NCBI GenBank assembly: GCA_047638675.1
Contig: JBLIML010000082.1
Span: 1 to 16,092 of the forward strand
From: WLWS01 sp047638675
GTDB lineage: Bacteria; Pseudomonadota; Gammaproteobacteria; Eutrophobiales; Eutrophobiaceae
DNA: 16,092 nt
Direction: 5' to 3'
Shown: piece by piece, positions 1-6,548 of the stretch
Layout of the letters: each line of letters opens with the position of its first letter
How positions within the stretch are numbered: the first letter of the stretch is position 1
Notes under the pieces: generated by a model
What the model saw: only the letters and a program-made list of their open reading frames with translations
What the model was told of the DNA's origin: nothing
Databases searched by the model: none
Translations under genes and position numbers: made by a program

Positions 1-239
1 TCTTCGTCGGCGTAAACCGCTATGTAATCCATGCCCATGGAATCTTTGATGGGTGTCGGCGAGGTAATGGCCGGGTTCATCGCATTACGATAGAACAGCG
101 GTTTTCTCACCATGCCGTCTTTGCCGACGCTGATATCAGTATTGTTTTGGCCCTGTCTTGATGCGTACCAGTAACCACTCCCGGCAGCCAACGCGAGCGC
201 GATAACAACAGCAATTCCCAATAGTATTTTTCTATTCAT
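1..239 (-). CDS. CusB-like RND efflux periplasmic adaptor, N-terminal part
   Basis: This is the first 79 codons of a membrane-fusion (adaptor) protein that would link an inner-membrane RND metal pump to a TolC-type outer-membrane channel. The gene runs leftward off the window. Residues 4-21 form one hydrophobic signal or anchor segment. Residues about 46-76 form a heavy-metal-binding domain of the kind found at the N-terminus of CusB-type adaptors: a Tyr-Arg-Asn-x-Met-Asn-Pro start, a Ser-Pro-x-Pro turn, then Lys-Asp-Ser-Met-Gly-Met-Asp-Tyr. The ATG overlaps the last 8 bases of the upstream TolC gene (ATGAATAG), and a GGAG lies just before it inside that gene, so the two are translationally coupled. 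Met-rich binding motifs and the TolC partner favour Cu(I)/Ag(I) over Zn/Co/Cd. The adaptor core and the RND pump lie outside the window, so specificity is inferred. Confidence 0.88.
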   Translation of the reverse strand, partial: MNRKILLGIAVVIALALAAGSGYWYASRQGQNNTDISVGKDGMVRKPLFYRNAMNPAITSPTPIKDSMGMDYIAVYADE

Positions 240-1587
240 TAATATTCTCCACACCCACAGCAGCAACAAGTCTTGCCAGCGCCTGGTTGGCCTCACTCAA
301 CATCTGCCAGTAGCTGATTTCATAGTTGTATTCCGTCACCTGTGCACTGACCAGGTTGAGAAAATCCACTTTATTGACCTGGTAGCCGGCCAACATGGAG
401 GCGACAGTTTGTCGTGCCTGCGGCAAAATGCCGGTCTTGAATAATTCGAATCGATCGCGGGCACGCTGGTAATCGGCCAGGGCTTTTGAGATGTCGGCCT
501 GTACAAAGTTGCGTAGATCACGCAGTTTAAATGTTTGCTGCAGCATTTCACTTCGGCGCTGACTCACCGCCTTGCTTTGCTTACGACCGGTAAATATAGG
601 TAGGTTCATGCTTAATCTGAACGACGCCAGGTCGGCACGGGAACCGCGACCGATGTCATCACCACTGCGGATACCATAAGCCGCGCCAACATTAAAATCC
701 GGGTAGTAGTCCTTTTTCGCCAGCTCCACCCGCGATCTTGAGGCCTGGATAATACTTTCCTGTGTCGCTAATAAGGGCCGGTATTGATCCGCCAGTTGAT
801 AGAATGCCTTTTCATCCTTCAAGCGCGGTAAGTCCAGGCTGACATCCCGCGGCAACTGCGCCGGCTGATCCGGTGGGACTGACAGTAAGGCATTCAAGCG
901 CGCGGCCTCACTGCGCCTGGCTCCCTCCAGACGCAAGTCCAAATCCAGTAACTTGGATAGCTCGAGCTGTGCCAGTAAGACATCCTGTTGAAGTCCCTTA
1001 CCGACTCTGTATTTTGTCTGGGCAATTTGTATAAATTGACGCAGTAAAGCCTGGTTCCGCAATACAATCTCCTGTGCTTTATCCAGGTTAAACACGGCCC
1101 ACCACGTCGTTTTTACATCGCGTAGCAGGCGAAACCGTGTTTCATCGACGTCTTTGGCGGCAGCCTCGGCCTCATATTGCGCCGCCTCTTCACGCAGACC
1201 CAGCTTTCCCGGAAACGGAAAGGCCTGGTTGATACCAAATTGCGTCTGCGTCATGGGTTCCTGTGAAAGGTCAAAGGTATTCGTGGGCAGGTTCATTGCA
1301 TTGAAACTCAATATCGGATCTGGCAGCGTACCGACCTGGGATGGGATAGCAGCAAAGGCCTCTGCCCGCGCCTGCATTTCAGCTAAATTCGGATTGTCGG
1401 CAAGCGCACGATCAATAGCGTCCGCCAGTGTCAGCAGCGGACTGCCGTTCGCCAGCGGCTGGGCAGATTGATTTTCATTCTGATGCACACCAGACGATGC
1501 GCCGTACGCGAGGTTAGCTATTCCAATGAAAATCAGCGTTACGGTAAAGATAGTTTGCGACCAAAGGGATCGGTTTTGAATAAACAT
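232..1587 (-). CDS. TolC-family outer-membrane efflux protein (CusC/CzcC-like)
   Basis: This 451-residue protein is the outer-membrane channel of a tripartite metal efflux system. Residues about 10-30 are a hydrophobic signal peptide ending near Ala-Tyr-Gly-Ala. The mature part starts with the usual Leu-x-x-Ala-x-x-x-Ala-Leu-x-x-Asn-Pro-x-Leu helix (about residues 53-69) and contains two outer-membrane-efflux (OEP) repeats, rich in long amphipathic helices with Arg/Gln/Ala heptads, as in TolC/CusC. An Asn-Leu-Pro-x-Asn segment and an Asn-Gln-Ala-Phe-Pro-Phe-Pro-Gly-Lys-Leu stretch near residues 110-130 are typical of CzcC/CusC-type proteins. There is no lipobox, unlike the second TolC gene in this window. 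The ATG has a good TAGGAGT ribosome site at about 1593-1599. It is the second gene of the leftward operon and overlaps the adaptor start. The family is certain; the metal is inferred from neighbours. Confidence 0.9.
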   Translation of the reverse strand: MFIQNRSLWSQTIFTVTLIFIGIANLAYGASSGVHQNENQSAQPLANGSPLLTLADAIDRALADNPNLAEMQARAEAFAAIPSQVGTLPDPILSFNAMNLPTNTFDLSQEPMTQTQFGINQAFPFPGKLGLREEAAQYEAEAAAKDVDETRFRLLRDVKTTWWAVFNLDKAQEIVLRNQALLRQFIQIAQTKYRVGKGLQQDVLLAQLELSKLLDLDLRLEGARRSEAARLNALLSVPPDQPAQLPRDVSLDLPRLKDEKAFYQLADQYRPLLATQESIIQASRSRVELAKKDYYPDFNVGAAYGIRSGDDIGRGSRADLASFRLSMNLPIFTGRKQSKAVSQRRSEMLQQTFKLRDLRNFVQADISKALADYQRARDRFELFKTGILPQARQTVASMLAGYQVNKVDFLNLVSAQVTEYNYEISYWQMLSEANQALARLVAAVGVENINE

Positions 1588-1640
1588 AATACACTCCTAA
1601 ATTGATATCGTTCATCGAACTCACTCAAAAATAGAAGTGC

Positions 1641-2057
1641 TTACTTTAACTGTACGCAGAATCGCTCAATTGGCAGAAGGTTCGCACCCTCCGGATCGTG
1701 ATAGAGAGAACATACTGAAGTTGTATGTGGGATGGAAAACTGATCGGGTAGATTATAGGCGATAAAAGCGAAATCAAAAGAAGACACCTCATAGAGCATC
1801 GGTAAGGAAATTGAATCGTCAGTCATCATTTCCATGTCTCCACATGGAGACGATTCATCGCAACACGGTAGTCTACCCTTATCGTCGGTTACCGGTAAAT
1901 TACACGGTGACATGGTATCACCATGCTCAACTGCACTCGACTCAACATTTATGCTGGCAACACAAAACTGTGAAACGACGATTAACCACGCGCCCACAAA
2001 GCAGGTGATCAGCGGATACACTGACCATTGCTGCGTTTTGCGTAAGAAAAGTAGCAT
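1641..2057 (-). CDS. Small exported Cys-rich protein, possibly CopL-like
   Basis: This 138-residue protein is first in the leftward operon, 53 bp before the TolC gene. A hydrophobic segment at about residues 14-36 looks like a signal peptide or single membrane anchor. After it comes a Cys/Met/Asp-rich stretch with Ser-Pro-Cys, then Pro-Cys-Cys-Asp-Glu-Ser-Ser-Pro-Cys-Gly-Asp-Met-Glu-Met-Met. Two more Cys sit near the C-terminus. That makes a plausible soft-metal site in the periplasm. I do not recognise a named domain. The layout (short, exported, Cys-rich, heading a copper operon) resembles the CopL family of metal-binding regulatory proteins, but this is analogy only. No clear Shine-Dalgarno precedes the ATG, so the start is less certain than the frame. 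The gene facing it (2374-2775) has a comparable design. Confidence 0.7.
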   Translation of the reverse strand: MLLFLRKTQQWSVYPLITCFVGAWLIVVSQFCVASINVESSAVEHGDTMSPCNLPVTDDKGRLPCCDESSPCGDMEMMTDDSISLPMLYEVSSFDFAFIAYNLPDQFSIPHTTSVCSLYHDPEGANLLPIERFCVQLK

Positions 2058-2213
2058 TAGGTTTTCACGTCAATCAATTGATCGTACTTAATATCGATTC
2101 CAGAGTTCCGATTCTTGTTGTACATAACATCGTGTCAAATGTATTGTCCATCGGGTTGGTTGTCCTATGCCTTCTTCCAGGGTTCATTTCAACACGCAAT
2201 GATTTTCAGCAGA

Positions 2214-2227
2214 TTGATCTACATCAA
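2214..2227. promoter_or_regulatory. FNR/ANR-type box, perfect TTGAT-N4-ATCAA
   Basis: The sequence TTGATCTACATCAA is an exact match to the FNR/ANR consensus TTGAT-N4-ATCAA. It lies about midway between the two divergent operons, 146 bp from the plus-strand ATG and 156 bp from the minus-strand ATG. No good -10 sits at the distance expected for a centre at -41.5 in either direction, so it could act from a distant position, repress, or be chance. If real, it would tie metal efflux to oxygen status. Confidence 0.5.
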
Positions 2228-2275
2228 GTATCCTAGTACAAAACGTGTGGTGCCCACAGGTAAAACGCGTCAGAT

Positions 2276-2291
2276 TTGATAATGATATCAA
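2276..2291. promoter_or_regulatory. Inverted repeat TTGATA-ATGA-TATCAA, candidate operator
   Basis: This is a perfect 6-bp inverted repeat with a 4-base centre. Its centre lies about 53 bp before the transcription start predicted from the TATAAT at 2325-2330, a usual place for an activator. It resembles an FNR box, but its TTGAT and ATCAA arms are six bases apart, not four, so it is probably not one. The bound factor is unknown. Confidence 0.35.
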
Positions 2292-2324
2292 GTGAATTAT
2301 AAACATTTTCGCCAAATTCTAGTC

Positions 2325-2330
2325 TATAAT
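2325..2330 (+). promoter_or_regulatory. Candidate -10 box TATAAT for the rightward metal operon
   Basis: A perfect TATAAT sits 44 bp before the start of the small Cys-rich gene. No recognisable -35 is found 16-18 bp upstream. This fits a promoter that needs an activator, with the 2276-2291 palindrome well placed to bind one. Confidence 0.4.
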
Positions 2331-2373
2331 TCAAATGGATGCTCAATGTGCGCCACGTAAAAGACATTAACGA

Positions 2374-2775
2374 ATGCCTATGCTCAGTGTAATTCGAACC
2401 CAAAAACAGAGTTTATGCCGCCTGCTCTTCATCACGTTGAGCGGGATGTGGCTATCTTTGGCCATTGCACCGTGCGTCCTCGCCGCAACGATGAATGATC
2501 GAGCCCACGATTGCTGTCCACAGGACAATGTCAAAGACACGAGGAATTCGTACGATGACGAAAAATGTGTTTCCTGTGACACCGTCGAACCTTTATTGAT
2601 TTCAGTCGATGAGTATATCGCCTCATCACTCTCATCCGACATTGATATCGATCCCATCATTATTGATCGGAGTTCACATCACACAAGGCGGCTTGTCAGC
2701 ACGACAATCAAGATAAAACCTGCTGCCAATCGACCTGTTCCACCTTCCCTTAAATACCGCGTACTCCTGATCTGA
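2374..2775 (+). CDS. Small exported Cys-rich protein heading the rightward operon
   Basis: This 133-residue protein of unknown function is the first gene of the rightward metal operon. Residues about 14-38 form a signal peptide (Leu-rich core, Ala-Pro-Cys-Val-Leu-Ala-Ala at the end). After it come His-Asp-Cys-Cys-Pro and, about 18 residues on, Cys-Val-Ser-Cys-Asp, which could bind a soft metal or form disulfides in the periplasm. The acidic, Ser/Asp/Ile-rich middle and the basic tail match nothing I can name. Its placement and Cys pattern mirror the leftward small gene at 1641-2057, so both may be sensors, chaperones or CopL-like accessory proteins. No clear Shine-Dalgarno is seen; an in-frame ATG two codons downstream (2380) is an equal candidate. 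Confidence 0.68.
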   Translation: MPMLSVIRTQKQSLCRLLFITLSGMWLSLAIAPCVLAATMNDRAHDCCPQDNVKDTRNSYDDEKCVSCDTVEPLLISVDEYIASSLSSDIDIDPIIIDRSSHHTRRLVSTTIKIKPAANRPVPPSLKYRVLLI

Positions 2776-2805
2776 TCACTTCCCTGTAAGACGTTGTTGT
2801 TTCCA

Positions 2806-2820
2806 CCTGGCCTCGCCAGG
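2806..2820 (+). repeat. GC-rich hairpin between small gene and TolC gene
   Basis: CCTGGC and GCCAGG form a perfect 6-bp stem with a CTC loop, ending 10 bases before the Shine-Dalgarno of the next gene. There is no T-run, so it is not a standard terminator. It could act as a processing or mRNA-stability element that sets different levels for the two genes. Confidence 0.45.
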
Positions 2821-2830
2821 ACATGCTTGC

Positions 2831-2836
2831 AAGGAG
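2831..2836 (+). promoter_or_regulatory. Ribosome binding site AAGGAG fixing the second TolC start
   Basis: AAGGAG lies 7 bases before the ATG at 2844. An earlier in-frame ATG at 2823 has no such site and would place seven extra residues before the lipoprotein signal. The 2844 start is therefore preferred. Confidence 0.75.
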
Positions 2837-2843
2837 ATTGATC

Positions 2844-4325
2844 ATGCGTAAACCCTGTCCATTTCACTGGATAAAACCAGCTCGTAAAAGCGTCCTGCTG
2901 TTACCCATTAGCCTGGTGCTTCTGGGTGGCTGTGTCACTGTTCCGCGCGATGGCGATTTCGCCACCGTTGAACGTCTTGTCGGAGAGCGGATCCCACAAA
3001 AGGTACATTGGTCTCAGGATAATCAGGCCGACGCACAAGTCCAGGTCCTGCTTGATGACCTGCTCTCACAGCCGCTGACAGCGCGGGCGGCGGTGCAAAT
3101 TGCCTTACTAAATAATCGCCACTTACAAAGTGAATACGAATCTCTCGGTATCGCACAAGCTGATCTGATACAAGCTGGCTTGCTGAGCAATCCGGTGTTG
3201 TTCGCCAGTATTCGTTTTCCGAGCAATGGCGCCAGTGGCAATAACACGGAATTTGATCTGACCCAGGGATTTCTCGATATTCTGTTGCGTTCCGCACGGC
3301 AACGCGTCGCGAACGTCGAATTTGAACGTGTGAAATTACGTGTCGCCAACAGCGTGTTAGAACTGGCAAGCGCGGTACAGACACAATTTGTTCAACTGCA
3401 GGGTGAACAACAGCGTTGTCAGGTATTGGCAGTAGCAACCGATGCCGCACAGACATCCTACGATCTCGCCCAGCAGTTTGATAAGGCGGGCAACCTCAGT
3501 GAACTCGAATTAGCACAACAACGCAGTGCCGCCGCAGAGATGACAGCCGCACTAATGCGATCGCGTGCGGCGGTCCAATCAGCACGCGATAAACTCAATG
3601 TCTTACTCGGCCTTGTCGATGACGCGCAACACTGGACACTGACGGAGGAACTCATGCCCTTACCCAGTGAAGATCCGAATGTAACGCAAATGCAGGAGAT
3701 GGCAATCGAACGTCGACTGGATTTGGATGAGAAGCGTCAGGAATTAATTCAGCTCACCGAGGCGCTGAACATCACCCGCCAATACCGATGGCTTGGCGGA
3801 GCGAGTGTGGGCGTCAGTACGGAGCGAGATGCCGATGGATCACGTGTGAGCGGACCCAATTTTTCTGTAGAGCTACCGATATTCGATCAACGCCAGGCGG
3901 CCATCGCCCGTCTTGAATCTACCCTCGCACAAAGTCGTTCTCGCCTCGTTGCCCTTTCCATTGACATTCGTCGTGATGTGATCAGCGCTGGACACCAGGT
4001 GCGCGCCGCGAGAGAGATCGTCGAATACTATCGTGATGACTTGATCCCGGCGCAAGAGCAAGTCGTTAAGTACACGCAACAAGAGCAAAACTACATGTTG
4101 GTGGATGTTTTTGAGCTATTGTTTGCGCGTCGTCAAGCAACGCAATCCTACCTGGGTTACATCGATGGTTTGACTGAGTATTGGGAGGCCATAACTGCAC
4201 TTGCGCGTGCAAGTGGAGCAGGGTTACCTGAAATCACCAATACAAAAGTGACACCGTCGATGAGCGATGAACACGCTGAACATTCAGAAAACGTCACAGA
4301 ACCGCATCATAAAACGAGACACTAA
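2844..4325 (+). CDS. TolC-family outer-membrane lipoprotein of the MCO operon
   Basis: This 493-residue TolC-type outer-membrane factor is the second in the window. Its lipoprotein signal has a basic start, a hydrophobic stretch, then Leu-Leu-Gly-Gly-Cys at about residues 25-29, so the Cys would be acylated. The body carries the family's Leu-Thr-Ala-Arg-Ala-Ala-Val-Gln-Ile-Ala-Leu-x-Asn-Asn helix, a Gly-Leu-Leu-Ser-Asn-Pro segment and two OEP repeats. The C-terminus ends in a His-rich tail (His-Ala-Glu-His, then His-His-Lys-Thr-Arg-His). It is followed two bases later by the multicopper oxidase, so the two are co-transcribed. No RND adaptor or pump lies in this arm. It may share the pump of the leftward operon or serve another exporter. 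The family is sure; the partner is not known. Confidence 0.88.
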   Translation: MRKPCPFHWIKPARKSVLLLPISLVLLGGCVTVPRDGDFATVERLVGERIPQKVHWSQDNQADAQVQVLLDDLLSQPLTARAAVQIALLNNRHLQSEYESLGIAQADLIQAGLLSNPVLFASIRFPSNGASGNNTEFDLTQGFLDILLRSARQRVANVEFERVKLRVANSVLELASAVQTQFVQLQGEQQRCQVLAVATDAAQTSYDLAQQFDKAGNLSELELAQQRSAAAEMTAALMRSRAAVQSARDKLNVLLGLVDDAQHWTLTEELMPLPSEDPNVTQMQEMAIERRLDLDEKRQELIQLTEALNITRQYRWLGGASVGVSTERDADGSRVSGPNFSVELPIFDQRQAAIARLESTLAQSRSRLVALSIDIRRDVISAGHQVRAAREIVEYYRDDLIPAQEQVVKYTQQEQNYMLVDVFELLFARRQATQSYLGYIDGLTEYWEAITALARASGAGLPEITNTKVTPSMSDEHAEHSENVTEPHHKTRH

Positions 4326-4327
4326 TC

Positions 4328-5656
4328 ATGATCACACGACGAAATATTCTCTCCATTACTTCTGGTTTTTTTGGGCTGGGTCTCATGGCGAAAGCACGAG
4401 GACAAACCCCCGACAACAACCATCCACACGTAACGAAAAAGCAATCCACCAGGAAGAAAAACGCCGTTGGCTACACCCCGGTCAAGACCCTCAATGGCAC
4501 TACGCTTCCATTTAGAATGGTCGAGGGCGTGAAAGAGTTCCATCTTATTGCCGAGGAAGTTGAGCATGAGTTCGCACCGGGCAGCATCGCCAAATGCTGG
4601 GGTTACAACGGCTCGACGCCAGGACCCACCATTGAAGCGGTGGAAGGGGATCGGGTGCGTATATTGGTAACAAACAAGTTGCCAGAACACACGACAATTC
4701 ACTGGCACGGTATTTTATTGCCGTCAGGGATGGACGGGGTGGGTGGCTTATCACAACCGCACATACAACCGGGTGAGACCTATGCGTATGAGTTCACCTT
4801 AAACCAACACGGCTCCTACATGTACCATCCTCATGCTGATGAAATGGTGCAAATGGCTGTTGGTATGATGGGTATGTTCATCATTCATCCGAAAGAGGGT
4901 GAAGAAGACCGCATCGATCGCGATTATTGTTTTTTATTGCACAACTGGGCTCTGCATCCGGGTACCTATCGTCCTGATCCTTCCATCATGACTGACTTTG
5001 ATCTTTGGACATTCAATAGTAAAGTTTTCCCTGCTATCGAGTCCATTGTCGCGAGAACAGGCGAGCGCGTCAGGATCCGAATAGGAAATTTGTCGATGTG
5101 GAACCATCCTATTCATCTGCATGGTCATACCTACTGGGTGACAGGCTCAGATGGCGGACGGTGGCCAAAATCAACCTGGAAGCCCGAGACGACAGAGATA
5201 GTCGGTGTAGGCCAAATTCGTGATATTGAATTTATTGCCATACCGGGCGATTGGGCCTTTCACTGTCATATGTCACACCACACCATGAATGCCATGGGAC
5301 ACGGGATCGCCAGTCCGCTCGGCGTCGATCAATCTGCCGTCCTCAATCGTATGCAGTCATTATTACCCGGTTATGTCGCCATGGGTGAAAACGGTATGGC
5401 CGAGCATGCAGAACATTTGGCTATGGGTAACATGAAAGATAAGGGCATGGCAGGAAGGGCAGGCATGAAGGATCAGCAACATGGCAACTTTGAAGGTCCA
5501 CGTAACACGCTGCCGATGATGAGTGGCGAAGGACAATTTGGTCCCATTGAGATGGGCGGTATGTTTACCGTGGTCAAAGTCCGTGACGGACAGGTAAAAG
5601 ACAATGATCCAGGTTGGTACAAAAACCCACCCGGCACCGTCGCAAAACGGGTATGA
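4328..5656 (+). CDS. Tat-exported multicopper oxidase lacking a middle domain
   Basis: This 442-residue protein probably oxidises Cu(I) in the periplasm, as CopA/CueO-type oxidases do. Residues 1-26 are a Tat signal (Thr-Arg-Arg-Asn-Ile-Leu, then a hydrophobic stretch). All copper ligands are visible: His125-Trp-His127 and His167-Pro-His169 in the first cupredoxin domain, and His260-x-x-His263-x-His265 and His312-Cys313-His314 in the last. His318 and Met323 complete the type 1 site with His260 and Cys313. Only about 90 residues separate His169 from His260, so there is no room for the usual second cupredoxin domain. A Met/His-rich stretch at about 350-420 may bind copper. It lies 2 bp after the TolC gene, and the cytochrome c gene downstream could exchange electrons with it. 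The multicopper oxidase call is firm; Cu(I) as substrate is inferred. Confidence 0.92.
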   Translation: MITRRNILSITSGFFGLGLMAKARGQTPDNNHPHVTKKQSTRKKNAVGYTPVKTLNGTTLPFRMVEGVKEFHLIAEEVEHEFAPGSIAKCWGYNGSTPGPTIEAVEGDRVRILVTNKLPEHTTIHWHGILLPSGMDGVGGLSQPHIQPGETYAYEFTLNQHGSYMYHPHADEMVQMAVGMMGMFIIHPKEGEEDRIDRDYCFLLHNWALHPGTYRPDPSIMTDFDLWTFNSKVFPAIESIVARTGERVRIRIGNLSMWNHPIHLHGHTYWVTGSDGGRWPKSTWKPETTEIVGVGQIRDIEFIAIPGDWAFHCHMSHHTMNAMGHGIASPLGVDQSAVLNRMQSLLPGYVAMGENGMAEHAEHLAMGNMKDKGMAGRAGMKDQQHGNFEGPRNTLPMMSGEGQFGPIEMGGMFTVVKVRDGQVKDNDPGWYKNPPGTVAKRV

Positions 5657-5703
5657 CAGGCAGTAGCGTCTATGTACTTAACCAAAATTGAGAGGAGTGT
5701 GAC

Positions 5704-6522
5704 ATGAAGAGTCTAAAACTATTTTTGCTAGTGAGCTTCATCGCTGTGTTCGGCGCGTATGGGTTTATCCAATCGGGCCTATTTAATGTCTCGGCATTGA
5801 CAAACGATGGCCCCGTCCTCAACTGGTTATTGCATGAAACCATGGAGAAATCCGTAGCAAAGCGGGCAAGAGATATCGACGTACCGGATCTCACTGATCC
5901 GGCGATGATACTGGCGGGCGTCTCTGATTATGCCGGGATGTGCGCGGGTTGCCATGGCGAGCCCGGTGCTCCGGACAGTATTGTTCGGCAAGGACTGAAC
6001 CCAACGCCTCCCGATTTCGCGTATCTTAGCCGCGCGGAGAATGCGGCTGAACAATTTTGGGTAATCAATAACGGTATTCGTATGACCGGCATGCCCGCTT
6101 TTTCGCCGTCACACGATGCCAATGGTATTTGGCCTGTGGTGGCGTTCTTGCAATCGGCTAACAATCTCAGTGATGTTAAGTATGCGGAGTTGAAAAACAA
6201 GGCGACAGGATTTGGCCATCATGGCACGCAATCCGATGAGCAAAGCCAGGATGACACGCAACACGATCACAATTCAGGTACGCACGTTGGAAGCCACCAG
6301 GAACCTATCTCCTTATCGTCACCCTCGCCCGACGCGCATGCGGATCATCAATTAATCGAAGTCCAATCGGCGAGTGGCAGTCATGCCCACGAGAACAACA
6401 GTGAGGGTGACGAACACGCATCAAAAGCGGCACCCGAAAAACACCAACCACACCTTACAAGTAAAGTACCGACACCCGGGGCACAGTCGGAGCATGGACA
6501 CGGTGCTGAGCATACCCACTGA
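5704..6522 (+). CDS. Class I c-type cytochrome with long His-rich tail
   Basis: This 272-residue protein has an N-terminal hydrophobic segment (about 5-25) that exports or anchors it. Haem is attached at Cys80-Ala-Gly-Cys83-His84, and Met130 in Thr-Gly-Met-Pro is the likely sixth ligand. This gives one class I haem domain spanning about 68-160. Residues 169-272 form a low-complexity, Ser/Asp/Glu-rich tail with about 17 His, probably disordered and metal-binding. The start is set by AGAGGAGT at 5691-5698. It follows the multicopper oxidase by 47 bp in the same operon, which suggests electron transfer between oxidase and respiratory chain or local metal buffering. The haem domain is certain. 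The physiological partner is inferred. Confidence 0.9.
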   Translation: MKSLKLFLLVSFIAVFGAYGFIQSGLFNVSALTNDGPVLNWLLHETMEKSVAKRARDIDVPDLTDPAMILAGVSDYAGMCAGCHGEPGAPDSIVRQGLNPTPPDFAYLSRAENAAEQFWVINNGIRMTGMPAFSPSHDANGIWPVVAFLQSANNLSDVKYAELKNKATGFGHHGTQSDEQSQDDTQHDHNSGTHVGSHQEPISLSSPSPDAHADHQLIEVQSASGSHAHENNSEGDEHASKAAPEKHQPHLTSKVPTPGAQSEHGHGAEHTH

Positions 6523-6548
6523 TTGCCAGGTGATGGAGGACCATCTCG

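Larger units (their letters stand above)
2058..2373. promoter_or_regulatory. Divergent intergenic control region of the metal cluster
   Basis: This 316-bp gap separates two oppositely transcribed operons and must hold both promoters. On the minus strand a perfect TTGACA (complement of 2133-2138) lies 76 bases before the leftward start, but no good -10 box follows at 16-18 bp. On the plus side a perfect TATAAT sits at 2325-2330. Two palindromes, at 2214-2227 and 2276-2291, are listed separately. No classical MerR/CueR layout (dyad inside a 19-20 bp spacer) was found, so the copper regulator type is not evident. I see no coding sequence here. Confidence 0.6.

Noticed and set aside
2276..2291. 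Second FNR box
   Set aside because: The arms match, but the spacing is six bases rather than four, so it was kept only as an unassigned palindrome.
2823..2843. Earlier ATG for the second TolC gene
   Set aside because: It would add seven residues before the lipoprotein signal and lacks a ribosome site, while AAGGAG is ideally placed for 2844.
2935..3456. 173-codon minus-strand frame within the second TolC gene
   Set aside because: The sense strand encodes clear OEP repeats; the antisense product is Arg/His/Val-rich and typical of a shadow frame.
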